DNA from: DGNJ01 sp002388905
GTDB lineage: Bacteria > Pseudomonadota > Gammaproteobacteria > Pseudomonadales > Porticoccaceae
Direction of reading: 5' to 3'
Length of the DNA stretch: 64,000 bases
NCBI GenBank assembly: GCA_036843405.1
Contig: DAITSJ010000010.1
Location: 1 to 64,000 of the forward strand
A program made the position numbers and the translations under genes. Every line of letters begins with the position of its first letter. The stretch's first letter is position 1. Shown piece by piece: positions 8,210 through 16,804 of this stretch. The notes beneath the pieces were generated by a model. The model searched no databases, was not told the DNA's origin, and saw only the letters and a list, made by a program, of their open reading frames with translations.

Positions 8210-9789
8210 GGTGACTCACCCACAACCCGGTCGAGGGAATTTTCGATGGCCGGCAACTGCCGTTGGGCGAATTCCTGCAGCGCCCGGGCCGCCTTGTCGA
8301 AATGCGGGTACTGGTCCTCGATATTGGTGGCCAGAATAATCCGGGCGCTGTCCGTTCTGCCAAAGGTCACTTTGGCAATGGCTTCCATGATCTTGGCCAG
8401 ATAGCTGTTGGCAGTATGGCGGTCCCCGATCCGGTACCAGGACCAGACCAGCAGCCGCGTGTCGCCACTGGCGAGCACATGCTGGTTGACGGTCAGCTCC
8501 TCGTTTTTCAGGGAAAGCCGCCTGTCGCCGCTTTCGATAATAATCCAGTCGCGCGGGCTCGATCCCAGGAGGGAACCGAGACCTCGAACCACCTCTGCGC
8601 CCGGTTTCCCGGAGGTATATTGATACAAATAAAGCCCGAAAACCGCATCGTCACCGACATAGTGCTGGACGACACTTCGATCGGCCCTGGCTTCCAGCAG
8701 CCGCCAGCCCCAAAGGGTCGGGCCGGAAGTTCTCAGGCCCGGTGCGGGATCGGGCGCCGTCAGCGGCGCATGGATTTCGGTGCTTTGCTGCGCCATGGCG
8801 ACAATCATCACCGGCCATATCACCACGACAACTATCGCCAGCGGTAAAACATGGCGAATCCCACGACCGTTTCCGCCCGGGGCGGCGTCGGAAGCGGCAT
8901 TGGGATTAGCATCAGGAGCTGGGCGGGCTTCCACATGGTCGCGCCAGCGCAAGCCAATGGCGAACAGGATAAAAATCACCAGGCCAAAGAAAATCCAGCC
9001 ATAGATCAGGTGATCGACGCCCGCGGCCAGCTCCATGCCGCTCAGGTGGCCGATCATGACAATAATGTAGGCACGCAGGCCATTGGCGATAATGGGCACG
9101 ATAATGGAGGCGAGAATAAAGGCGGAACGCTTCAGCCAACTGGTGTAATTGAGATAGGCAAATAGACACCCCAGCATCAGGGAGGCGATCAGGTAGCGCA
9201 CCCCGCTGCACGCCTCGACCACGGACCAGTTCCCCGACGGCAGGCTGAAATACAGACCCTCCTGGTAGACGGGGATGCCGGTCAGGCGCACCAGTGCCAC
9301 GGTGAATTCCGCCGTAAACTTCATCATCGGGGGAATCAGGCCCTCCCCCATGGGCACCGCGAAATAGAGAAACAGCAGGGGAAAAAGAATGGCGTAGACC
9401 ACCCGTGTGCCCGCCAGCATCCAGATGCCGGCCAGCACCATGGTCACCAGCGCCAGTTGCTGGACCACAAGCACGTCCGTCATCCGGGCCAGATACCAGA
9501 GCAGTCCGGCAAAACCCAGCGCCACCACCGGCGTAAAGATGGGCCTGGCCGTTATCCCGGCCAGCCTGATCCTCTGCCGCCAGATCAGCCAAAGGCTGAT
9601 GGGCAGGACCAGAAAACCGTGACTGAAGGTTTCGGAGCGGCTCCATGTGCCGATCATGGTCCCGATGGTGTCGTGGAAAAGCAGCACCAGGACCAGGCAA
9701 TAGAACGCGATGCCGGCGAGGGTGGCCCGGCCTTTTCTGCCGCCAGCTTCTATTTCGCTCGCCTCGCTACTGCGCGGTGTGGTCGACAT
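8206..9789 (-). CDS. xrtA: Exosortase A fused to EpsI domain
   Basis: A 527-residue exosortase. Residues about 22-285 form the eight-helix transpeptidase core with the catalytic triad visible: Cys194 in EACSGVRYL, Arg239 in NGLRAY and His260 in GVDHLIYGW. Residues about 310-527 form an EpsI domain after one more membrane segment. XrtA is an inner-membrane enzyme that cleaves PEP-CTERM proteins at their C-terminal signal and is thought to join them to a glycan or lipid carrier; a likely substrate is encoded at 30672-31766. The gene lies one base after the stp1-type glycosyltransferase and overlaps the next by 4 bp. The XrtA-EpsI fusion is common in proteobacteria. Confidence 0.96.
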   Translation of the reverse strand: MSTTPRSSEASEIEAGGRKGRATLAGIAFYCLVLVLLFHDTIGTMIGTWSRSETFSHGFLVLPISLWLIWRQRIRLAGITARPIFTPVVALGFAGLLWYLARMTDVLVVQQLALVTMVLAGIWMLAGTRVVYAILFPLLFLYFAVPMGEGLIPPMMKFTAEFTVALVRLTGIPVYQEGLYFSLPSGNWSVVEACSGVRYLIASLMLGCLFAYLNYTSWLKRSAFILASIIVPIIANGLRAYIIVMIGHLSGMELAAGVDHLIYGWIFFGLVIFILFAIGLRWRDHVEARPAPDANPNAASDAAPGGNGRGIRHVLPLAIVVVVIWPVMIVAMAQQSTEIHAPLTAPDPAPGLRTSGPTLWGWRLLEARADRSVVQHYVGDDAVFGLYLYQYTSGKPGAEVVRGLGSLLGSSPRDWIIIESGDRRLSLKNEELTVNQHVLASGDTRLLVWSWYRIGDRHTANSYLAKIMEAIAKVTFGRTDSARIILATNIEDQYPHFDKAARALQEFAQRQLPAIENSLDRVVGESP

Positions 9790-9790
9790 A

Positions 9791-11032
9791 TTAAATAACC
9801 TTCCTGAGCGATTCAGGCTTTAACGACTCAGGGCCATTGTGCAGCAGTTGGCGCAGCGGCCTGATATTTTCCTGCCAGTGGAAACCTTCCATGACAAATT
9901 GGCGGGCACTGGCGCCCAGTTCCGGGTACTCGCCAGAGAGCAAATCATTGACGGCTGCGCCAAATGCAGCCGCATCGTCCGCCAGAACCACATCCCGGCC
10001 GATTTGTGGATTGATGCCTTCCAGCCCCTGGGTGGTCGCCACCAGGGGCCTGGCCATGGCCATGGCTTCCAGCACCTTGTTCTGGATCCCCCGGGCAATC
10101 CGCATGGGTACCACCGCGGCGCTGGCGTGCTGGATATAGGGTCTGACGTCGGCGACGGTGCCGGTGACGGTGACGCCCTCCAGGTCGCCGAGCCTGCGGA
10201 CCTCCGGCGCGGGATTGGCGCCCACCACAAAGAATTCGACATCCGGGTACCGGGCCCGGACAGACGGGAATATCTCCCTGGCGAACCAGCACGCGGCATC
10301 GACGTTGGGCCAGTAATTCATCGCACCGGTGAATACCAGTATCGGCCCGTTCCCGGTATAGGGGCTGGCCACCGTCTCGGATGGCCGGAAGTAGTCCAGG
10401 TCGACGCCGTTGCTGAAATAACGAACCTTTGTGGCTGATTCCGGGGCAATCCCGGCGAACAGTTCGGCTTCCTCGCGAGACACAAAGAAGCTGTAATCGA
10501 AATCCCGGGCCACTTCCCTGTCAAACGCCAGCAGTTTGTCCGCCTCGCGCCGATAGACCAGGTCCATGGGCTTTTTGCGGGTGCGGGCATACTGGGACCA
10601 CTTGTCCGAATCCACGTCGACGAAATCGATGATTTTCCGCTCGAATGCCCCGGCATTTTTCAACACGTACTGTGCCATGGGCGAGGAAAAAACCAGGGCG
10701 CGACTCACGGCTTCCCGGCGAAGCAGGCTTCTCACCCAGGCGTGGAGCGCGCGGCTGTGGTAATAGTACTCCGAGAGAGAGCGTCCCGTGAGCAAGGCCG
10801 GTAGCGACCTGACCCGGGCCAGGGCCGGACTCAGGCGCACATAGCACGAAGAGGTGCACAGAGAATCCAGATACGGAATATATTCCGTATCCGCCGGATC
10901 GTCGATAAAGGTGCCCAGGTGGATCCGGAAGTCCTTGCCCAGTTCCTCGAACAAATGCCAGGAACGAATCTTGTCCCCCTTGTTAGGGGGGTAGGGAATC
11001 CGGTGGCACAGGAAAAGCAGTTCCGGCTTCAT
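9791..11032 (-). CDS. Sugar transferase, PEP-CTERM/EpsH1-associated (stp1 type)
   Basis: A 413-residue GT4-like glycosyltransferase starting MKPELLFLCHRIPYPPNKGDK, the signature of the stp1 subfamily. The middle region has the DFVDVDSDKWSQYA block and FVSREEAELF. The donor site has VFTGAMNYWPNVDA and PMRIARGIQNKVLEAMAMAR. It assembles the EPS unit together with the other glycosyltransferases of the operon. It lies directly upstream of xrtA, with one base between TAA and ATG, and 11 bp downstream of the FemAB-like gene. Substrate unknown. Confidence 0.93.
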   Translation of the reverse strand: MKPELLFLCHRIPYPPNKGDKIRSWHLFEELGKDFRIHLGTFIDDPADTEYIPYLDSLCTSSCYVRLSPALARVRSLPALLTGRSLSEYYYHSRALHAWVRSLLRREAVSRALVFSSPMAQYVLKNAGAFERKIIDFVDVDSDKWSQYARTRKKPMDLVYRREADKLLAFDREVARDFDYSFFVSREEAELFAGIAPESATKVRYFSNGVDLDYFRPSETVASPYTGNGPILVFTGAMNYWPNVDAACWFAREIFPSVRARYPDVEFFVVGANPAPEVRRLGDLEGVTVTGTVADVRPYIQHASAAVVPMRIARGIQNKVLEAMAMARPLVATTQGLEGINPQIGRDVVLADDAAAFGAAVNDLLSGEYPELGASARQFVMEGFHWQENIRPLRQLLHNGPESLKPESLRKVI

Positions 11033-11043
11033 GGGGTGCGGCC

Positions 11044-12075
11044 TTATCCGAGGCTTTTTGCCAGGGGCGGACCCAGCCTGTTGGCCACCGGCAGGGGCAG
11101 CATCTTCCAGAGCCGGATAAATCCCCGGTATTTGGGGTTGGTGGGATTGACTTCCGGGACGGCATTGCTCCTGACAAGATGGTAGTCGTAGTGCAGCGGT
11201 TCGGGCGTGAAGCCGAAATTCTTCTTGAACGAGTAGGGCCCGGTACCGGTTTTGCTGCGACCAAAGTCAAACAGCCTGTAACCCGCCTCGCCGGAACGAC
11301 GGATCAATTCCCAGTACATAAAGTGATTGGTGCCCTTGATGTGGCGGGCCTCGCCAATACTGCCACCGTAGTACGGAAGCACCTGGTCCTTGTAGTAAAA
11401 ACTCAGCACGCCGGCAATATCCCTGCCCTCCTGTGTAATCATCAGCACGTCGCAGTCCTCCCTGAACGTTTCGCGAAGTAATTCCAGGTATTTCCTGGCG
11501 AATACCGGTGTTCCCAGGTTCCTGACACTCTCGGCATAAACCCGGTACAGGCGCTCGACGCCGGCATCCGGCTCACTGGCAAGCCCCTGCTTGATGGCCT
11601 TGCGGATCATGGGCCGTTGCTTGTTGGGCACATCCTTGAAATTCTGTGCCTCGTCGGCATGGATTTCCCGGCGGAAAGTGGCATAAAGCTCCCGGACCGG
11701 CCAGGACCTGTCGGGACGTTGCAGGTTGCGCATTTCCAGGGCATCCACGTTCAGGGACTCCGCCAGTTGGCAGGCTTTTTCCACCAGGGCGTTCCCGGCC
11801 TCCCTGTTCGCAGCCAGGGGGCCACCGTAGACACAAAACGGCGTTGACGACAACCGGTTTCCGAAGAGCAGGCTTTTTGTCTGCGCCAGCGGCAGGATGC
11901 CGGCTATTTCGCCGCCGCGCCGGGCAATCAGGTAAAAGGTCTTGTGACCGAAGGCCCGCTCAAGGACAGTTTTCCAACCCGACAGATGGAAAAACGTCCC
12001 CGCTTCCGATTGCCTGACGAATTCGTCCCAGTGGTTATGCTCGGCTTCCTGCAGAAAATCGATCGTATACTCCAC
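11044..12075 (-). CDS. FemAB-related protein, PEP-CTERM system-associated (GNAT-like acyl/aminoacyltransferase)
   Basis: A 343-residue protein of the FemAB-like branch of the acetyltransferase superfamily. It has the fingerprint HLSGWKTVLERAFGHKTFYL near residues 30-49, a central FKDVPNKQRPMIRKA stretch and a C-terminal GTNHFMYWELIRRSGEAGY segment. In XrtA loci this family is presumed to transfer an acyl or aminoacyl group to the polysaccharide. The start is GTG at 12075 with an AAGGG ribosome site upstream. Unlike most neighbours it is preceded by a 159-bp gap, so it may have its own weak promoter or simply an inter-cistronic leader. Function beyond family is inference. Confidence 0.88.
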   Translation of the reverse strand: MEYTIDFLQEAEHNHWDEFVRQSEAGTFFHLSGWKTVLERAFGHKTFYLIARRGGEIAGILPLAQTKSLLFGNRLSSTPFCVYGGPLAANREAGNALVEKACQLAESLNVDALEMRNLQRPDRSWPVRELYATFRREIHADEAQNFKDVPNKQRPMIRKAIKQGLASEPDAGVERLYRVYAESVRNLGTPVFARKYLELLRETFREDCDVLMITQEGRDIAGVLSFYYKDQVLPYYGGSIGEARHIKGTNHFMYWELIRRSGEAGYRLFDFGRSKTGTGPYSFKKNFGFTPEPLHYDYHLVRSNAVPEVNPTNPKYRGFIRLWKMLPLPVANRLGPPLAKSLG

Positions 12076-12234
12076 GCAATCACCCTTTCAGTCCTTTTTT
12101 GGTGCCTTTGAACAAATACCGTGCTCTCAAAGACACTCACCTCTGGCATATCGCCCGCCTTGCCAATCGTTTTCGGCAGTCTGTCAGGTTTACGAATGTG
12201 TTTCGGTCCGACCATTTCTTAACGTGCTTTATTA

Positions 12235-13116
12235 TCAATGGCCCAGGTAACCGTTTTCGGTGCCTATCCGGAAAACCTCATCCACCCTGCCCCACTGGAA
12301 ATCGTCGAGGAGCCGGTCGAGACGGCTGTGCATTTTGCCGAGGTTGAGGTAATGCCGGAACCGGGTCTTCGCGCTGATGCCGGGCACGCGCGGCTGCCGG
12401 GGATCGATTTCCCACGGATGGAAATAAAAGATCGCCGGCTGCAACTCAACTGTATTAACGCGCCGGATGGCCCAACGGGACAACGGATAAGGGAAAAGCC
12501 GGAACCATCCCCCACCACCGCAATTGATATTCCTTCCTGCCAGTGTGGTGGTGGTAATGGGTATTTCGAGCAATTCGTTGTCGCCAACCCGGAAGGGAAA
12601 TCTCGGCGCGCCGGGCATGCCGTACAAATCGTGGGATATGGGGACAATGCTGGAACTGTACTTGTGGCCGGTTTCCGCGAGCACGTCCAGGGCCCAGAGG
12701 TTATCCCGGCCTATGGAATAACTCGCCGCCCTGTAACCCTTAATCTCCTGACCGGCAATATCTTCGAGCTTTTTTTTGGTGCGGTCCACATCGCTTCTGA
12801 ATTGCTCCTGGGTCTGCTCCGTGACCCGGGTATGCTCCCAACCGTGGCTGGCCAGTTCATGGCCATGGGCGACAATTTTCCTGACCATCTCCGGATATCT
12901 GTCGGCGATCCACCCGAGGGTGAAAAAGGTCCCCTTGACGCCTCTGTTGTCAAAAAGACTCAGGACCCTTTCGATATTGGCCTCCACCCGGCAGGGGATG
13001 CTCGACCAGTTGTCCTTGTCCACATGGTTCTCGAAAGCGGATACCTGAAAGTAATCTTCCACGTCGACGGACATGGCATTGACCATGCGGGCTTCCTGTC
13101 GGGCTGCCGTATTCAC
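12235..13116 (-). CDS. Polysaccharide deacetylase, PEP-CTERM locus subfamily
   Basis: A carbohydrate esterase family 4 deacetylase of 293 residues. It has the metal-binding start SVDVEDYFQVSAFE, the HGHELASHGWEHTRV motif holding the His pair, YRAASYSIG, and FYFHPWEID near the end. It should remove N-acetyl groups from amino sugars of the EPS, consistent with the N-acetyl-hexosamine genes nearby. The GTG at 13116 overlaps the wecB stop (GTGA). An internal ATG at 13086 with AGGAAG seven bases upstream is an equally good start. No signal peptide is evident, so a cytoplasmic location or unusual export is possible. Confidence 0.92.
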   Translation of the reverse strand: MNTAARQEARMVNAMSVDVEDYFQVSAFENHVDKDNWSSIPCRVEANIERVLSLFDNRGVKGTFFTLGWIADRYPEMVRKIVAHGHELASHGWEHTRVTEQTQEQFRSDVDRTKKKLEDIAGQEIKGYRAASYSIGRDNLWALDVLAETGHKYSSSIVPISHDLYGMPGAPRFPFRVGDNELLEIPITTTTLAGRNINCGGGGWFRLFPYPLSRWAIRRVNTVELQPAIFYFHPWEIDPRQPRVPGISAKTRFRHYLNLGKMHSRLDRLLDDFQWGRVDEVFRIGTENGYLGH

Positions 13117-14255
13117 TGGACAGTATCCTGGTACCGGTCGTGAATGACGGCGGCAATACGCTCCGCGGCCCTGCCGTCCCAGAGCTCCGGCACTCTGCCG
13201 GCCTTGCCGCCCGTCGCCAGTATCTGCCGGGCGGCCTCCCGGATCCTGTCAGGGTCGGTGCCGATCAGGGTGTTGGTGCCCTGATCGACGGTAATGGGCC
13301 TCTCGGTATTGTCGCGCAGGGTGATACAGGGAACGCCCAGAGCCGTGGTTTCCTCTTGCACGCCGCCCGAATCGGTAAGGACCAGTCGCGCCTCACGCAT
13401 CAGCCCGAGCATTTCGTGGTATCCCAGGGGCGCTGTGGTGAAAATGGCCGGACCCAGATCGGAGCTTGTAAAACCCGCGGCCTCCATGCGCTGACGGGTC
13501 CGCGGGTGGACGGGGAAAACAAGGGGCAACTGTTCGCTGATCTCTCTCAGGCACTTTAATAGACCCGCCAGGGTATCCGGATCGTCCACATTGGAAGGCC
13601 GGTGCAGGGTCACCAGGCCAAAACCTGCCGAGATATCCGGGCCCCCCGTTGATTCGGCACGGGCACGAACGGTTTCGGCAGCGGGGAGGGCTCTCTCGAG
13701 ATTGTCGAACAGGGTATCGATCATCACATTGCCGACGAAATGAATGCGAGCCGGGTCAATGCCCTCCCGGATCAGGTTGTCCGCGGCGGTACGCTCCGTG
13801 GTAAATAGCAGGTCGGAGATCTGGTCGGTGAGGACCCGGTTGATTTCCTCGGGCATGGTACGGTCGCCACTGCGCAGGCCCGCTTCCACGTGGATAACCG
13901 GAACCCCTTTTTTCACGGCAACCAGCGAGCAGGCGATTGTCGAGTTAACATCCCCCACCACCAGAACCGCCCGGGGCCGCTCGGCATCCATCACCGGTTC
14001 GAACCGCTTCATGATCTCCGCCGTCTGGTTGGCGTGGCTGCCCGAACCCACGCCCAGATCCGTATCCGGCTCGGGGATATTCAGCTGCTCGAAGAAGGAG
14101 TGTTTCATGTCGTTGTCGTAATGCTGGCCGGTGTGGACCAGCACCGGCGTGAAGCGAAAGGCCGGGTTTCCCAGAGCGCGAATGATCGGGGCGATTTTCA
14201 TAAAATTAGGCCGCGCCCCCACGACACACAGAACCTTGACCGGGTTATCTTCCAT
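13113..14255 (-). CDS. wecB: UDP-N-acetylglucosamine 2-epimerase (non-hydrolysing)
   Basis: A 380-residue enzyme interconverting UDP-GlcNAc and UDP-ManNAc in the cytoplasm. Family motifs are visible: VVGARPNFMKIAPI near residues 11-24, HTGQHYDNDMKHSFF, HVEAGLRSGDRTMPEEINR, VTLHRPSNVD and DSGGVQEETTALGVPCITLRDNTERP. Length is normal. It provides ManNAc for EPS or, if a dehydrogenase acts on its product, ManNAcA. It sits between the beta-barrel gene (18 bp gap) and the deacetylase (4-bp overlap), so it is dedicated to this operon rather than to enterobacterial common antigen. Confidence 0.95.
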   Translation of the reverse strand: MEDNPVKVLCVVGARPNFMKIAPIIRALGNPAFRFTPVLVHTGQHYDNDMKHSFFEQLNIPEPDTDLGVGSGSHANQTAEIMKRFEPVMDAERPRAVLVVGDVNSTIACSLVAVKKGVPVIHVEAGLRSGDRTMPEEINRVLTDQISDLLFTTERTAADNLIREGIDPARIHFVGNVMIDTLFDNLERALPAAETVRARAESTGGPDISAGFGLVTLHRPSNVDDPDTLAGLLKCLREISEQLPLVFPVHPRTRQRMEAAGFTSSDLGPAIFTTAPLGYHEMLGLMREARLVLTDSGGVQEETTALGVPCITLRDNTERPITVDQGTNTLIGTDPDRIREAARQILATGGKAGRVPELWDGRAAERIAAVIHDRYQDTVQ

Positions 14256-14273
14256 GGTTTTTACAGCACCACA

Positions 14274-15776
14274 TTATAAAAACTGGTACGTCAGGCTGAC
14301 GCTTATACGGTTTTCCTGGTACTCCCTGCTGAATAGCCCTTGATCCGCCCTTGAGTGGGTGTAGAGGACATTAACCCGGGTTCTGGGGCCTAGCTCGTAA
14401 TTGGCGCCAAAGCTGATACGCAGGATGTCGGAACTCTCGGTCTCCCCTGTTTGAGTATCTTCCCGCTCCCGCTCGTCCAAGCTTATTCGAGCATTGGCAT
14501 TCAGTCGCGCCGAGAGACTTCTCTCCACGGAAGCTTGCAGAAAACGGAAGGAACTGTCTTCGCCGATTAAATCCCGTCGGGACTGGTTCGACTGCCGGGC
14601 ACTCAGCCTGATCGTCGTCCGGTTACCTTTGACTGTAAAAGTAGCATCCCAGCGTTCGTTGACGACGACACTGTTGGCCCGGGAGGTGAAAAACGCGTCG
14701 AGCGGCAGAGGTTCTCCGGTGATCGGATCGATGGGGTCACCAAAGGGGTCCAGATCGGGAATCACATCATCACGGCGCCGAAGGTTCCGTGTATCCGTCA
14801 GATCCCGGGAATAACCGAGAGACAGGGTAGTGCGCCGGGTCCTGTGCTCGATCTCTGCATAAGGGGTCGTGCCGAAAAAGCGCTCGCCGTAACCGGCGCG
14901 GACGGTGGTCCGGAGATTGGGCGTCCAGACAAACCCTGCGTTCCAGAAGTCATCGTCCGTTTCCCGATCGCCGGTGGTAAAATCATTCCACTCCTTGCCG
15001 ATGGTGCCGGTCAGTTGCCACTTCCTGCTAAGGCGGTAACTCGGGCTGAACCGCAGGGTTTTCCTCTCGATATCGTCGTTGCGGTTTGCCAGCAGGGGGT
15101 CGGTTATTTCCCGATCCTCGGAAAACTCGATTTCGCGGATATCTCCGCTCAGGGACCAGGTGAAGCGGGAAAACAACTCCCCGCTGTTCAGGGAGAATGA
15201 CGTGGTCTCCTGGGTGCTTTCATCCAGCTCGTTGCTTCGCTCCCCGCCAAACCTCTGCTCGTCGTACCGGTAACGCAACTCCAGGTTGGCAAAATCCGCC
15301 AGTCGGGTTCTAAAAACGGGGGTTATCCCGTAATTATAGGTGGTGAGGCTGTTCCCGCTCCTGTTCAGGCTGCTGCCGCCTGTGGCCGAGAAAGGATCCA
15401 CCGCGGCCTGATACGCGGAGGCGTCCGCTTCCAGGAAAAGGTGGCTCTGTACCAGCTCCACTTCGCCGTCGGCATCCAGGCGAGGGTTTACATTGTCGGT
15501 TCGACCCCCACTCAAATCGTTGAATTGAACCGCGGCATCCAGGTCCAGGCTCGCCCTGTTGGCCTCTCCCTCCAGGCTTATCCGCGGTGTCGCCGTTGCG
15601 ATAAACTCGCCTTCCTTGTCGTTATCGTCCAGTTCCACATTATCGGTGTAAACACCGCCCGCACTGATGGAGGCCTCTCTGGACCACTCCGCCGCAGTCG
15701 CCCCGATGGCGAACAAGCCGAATACCAACACCAGCACCGGGTGACCGGCTCTGTAATGAAGCCTTTTTATTGACAT
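14274..15776 (-). CDS. PEP-CTERM system outer-membrane beta-barrel protein (pepcterm_hypo_1 type)
   Basis: A protein of 500 residues with a cleavable signal peptide: basic MSIKRLHYRAG, a hydrophobic core and an AxA-type site ending near GATAAEW. The rest is rich in alternating hydrophobic/polar strands and ends in a hydrophobic residue pattern (VSLTYQFL), as outer-membrane barrels do. It matches the uncharacterised beta-barrel family that accompanies XrtA loci. An EPS export or anchoring pore is plausible but unproven. I chose ATG 15776 because GGGAG lies five bases upstream and the signal peptide starts there. A TTG at 15800 overlapping the kinase stop is the alternative. Confidence 0.85.
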   Translation of the reverse strand: MSIKRLHYRAGHPVLVLVFGLFAIGATAAEWSREASISAGGVYTDNVELDDNDKEGEFIATATPRISLEGEANRASLDLDAAVQFNDLSGGRTDNVNPRLDADGEVELVQSHLFLEADASAYQAAVDPFSATGGSSLNRSGNSLTTYNYGITPVFRTRLADFANLELRYRYDEQRFGGERSNELDESTQETTSFSLNSGELFSRFTWSLSGDIREIEFSEDREITDPLLANRNDDIERKTLRFSPSYRLSRKWQLTGTIGKEWNDFTTGDRETDDDFWNAGFVWTPNLRTTVRAGYGERFFGTTPYAEIEHRTRRTTLSLGYSRDLTDTRNLRRRDDVIPDLDPFGDPIDPITGEPLPLDAFFTSRANSVVVNERWDATFTVKGNRTTIRLSARQSNQSRRDLIGEDSSFRFLQASVERSLSARLNANARISLDEREREDTQTGETESSDILRISFGANYELGPRTRVNVLYTHSRADQGLFSREYQENRISVSLTYQFL

Positions 15777-15796
15777 TGAATCTCCCAGTTCCCGCT

Positions 15797-16750
15797 TCAA
15801 CCGGCCCCTGTCCCCGGCTGGTTATAGCCGTAACCGTACGTATAGCCGTAACGATACCGATCCCAGATATATTGCCGGGTCTTGTTCAGCAGCATGCCCA
15901 CGACCTTGTCGCGGCCAATATGCTCGAGCGCCTCGTCGATAACATTTTTGGGCGTATGCTCGGCGGAGATCACGAAAGCGATCTGCCCCACCAGCCGGGC
16001 GAGCACGGAAGCCTCGGTGGTGAGCAACAGAGGCGGGGAATCGAAAATAATAATGCGGTCCGGATACCGGTTCGCCATTTCCACCATGAGGTCTTCCATA
16101 CCCTTGCTGGCCAGCAATTCCGTGGAACGCTCGTGAAGCCGGCCTGCGGGTATTACCCGCAGGTTCGGGATGTCGGTGTGAAGAATGGCATCGCCGAGGT
16201 CCATCTCCGGATCCTCGAGTACGTCGATGAGGCCGGGACTGTCCTGGGATATGCCCAGCAGCCCGCTGATTGTGCCCTTGGAGAAATCCGAATCCACCAG
16301 GAGAACGGTCTTGCCTTCCTCCATGGTCATGCTCATGGCCAGGTTTACCGCCGTGAAAGTCTTGCCCTCTCCCTGGAGGGAACTGGTCACCATAATCAGG
16401 TTGGGATTCTCCACCGGGGCGGCTCCCCGGCCCTCGATATTCCGCAGCAGGGGACGCTTTACCATGCGGTATTCTTCGGCAATCCGACTCCGGGGTTTGT
16501 CCCTGGTCAACATGCCCTTTTGTCTCAGGGTTTCGACGGGCAGTTGGACAATCTCATTCGTGTTCTCCCGCCCATCCCGGTAATCGTATTCTTCCTCGCT
16601 GGCGCTGTTTACGGAACCCGAGGCACCGGCGAGTTCCGCCGGCAACTCCTCGTGATCGAAGCCGGCCGTTGCCCGCGCGCGGTCTTCGGGACGGTCTTCA
16701 GAGCTATCCTTGTTCTTCAGCTTGTCTACGGCTTTCTCGATAATGCTCAT
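15797..16750 (-). CDS. EPS/PEP-CTERM locus tyrosine autokinase (BY-kinase)
   Basis: A 317-residue cytoplasmic BY-kinase separated from its Wzz-type activator, which is encoded immediately upstream. Motifs are Walker A SLQGEGKT, Walker A' VLLVDSDF and Walker B IIIFDSPP. The C-terminal tyrosine cluster RYRYGYTYGYGY serves as the autophosphorylation site. Cycles of phosphorylation with the chain-length protein are expected to control polymer length and export. ATG 16750 (MSIIEKAV) was preferred to the longer frame from 16798 because AAGGGAAG lies just upstream and the family starts there. Its 3' end precedes the beta-barrel gene by 20 bp. Confidence 0.93.
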   Translation of the reverse strand: MSIIEKAVDKLKNKDSSEDRPEDRARATAGFDHEELPAELAGASGSVNSASEEEYDYRDGRENTNEIVQLPVETLRQKGMLTRDKPRSRIAEEYRMVKRPLLRNIEGRGAAPVENPNLIMVTSSLQGEGKTFTAVNLAMSMTMEEGKTVLLVDSDFSKGTISGLLGISQDSPGLIDVLEDPEMDLGDAILHTDIPNLRVIPAGRLHERSTELLASKGMEDLMVEMANRYPDRIIIFDSPPLLLTTEASVLARLVGQIAFVISAEHTPKNVIDEALEHIGRDKVVGMLLNKTRQYIWDRYRYGYTYGYGYNQPGTGAG

Positions 16751-16804
16751 AGGCTTCCCTTTGGAGCTGTGCCCGGCGTGGTGACCGGCACTCGGCAAAT
16801 CATT

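Noticed and set aside
12130..12160. Weak GG-N10-GC match on minus before the FemAB-like gene
   Set aside because: Both boxes deviate from consensus and no upstream PrsR-type box is present.
12235..13143. 301-codon plus frame over the deacetylase gene
   Set aside because: Antisense shadow; the minus frame carries CE4 motifs.
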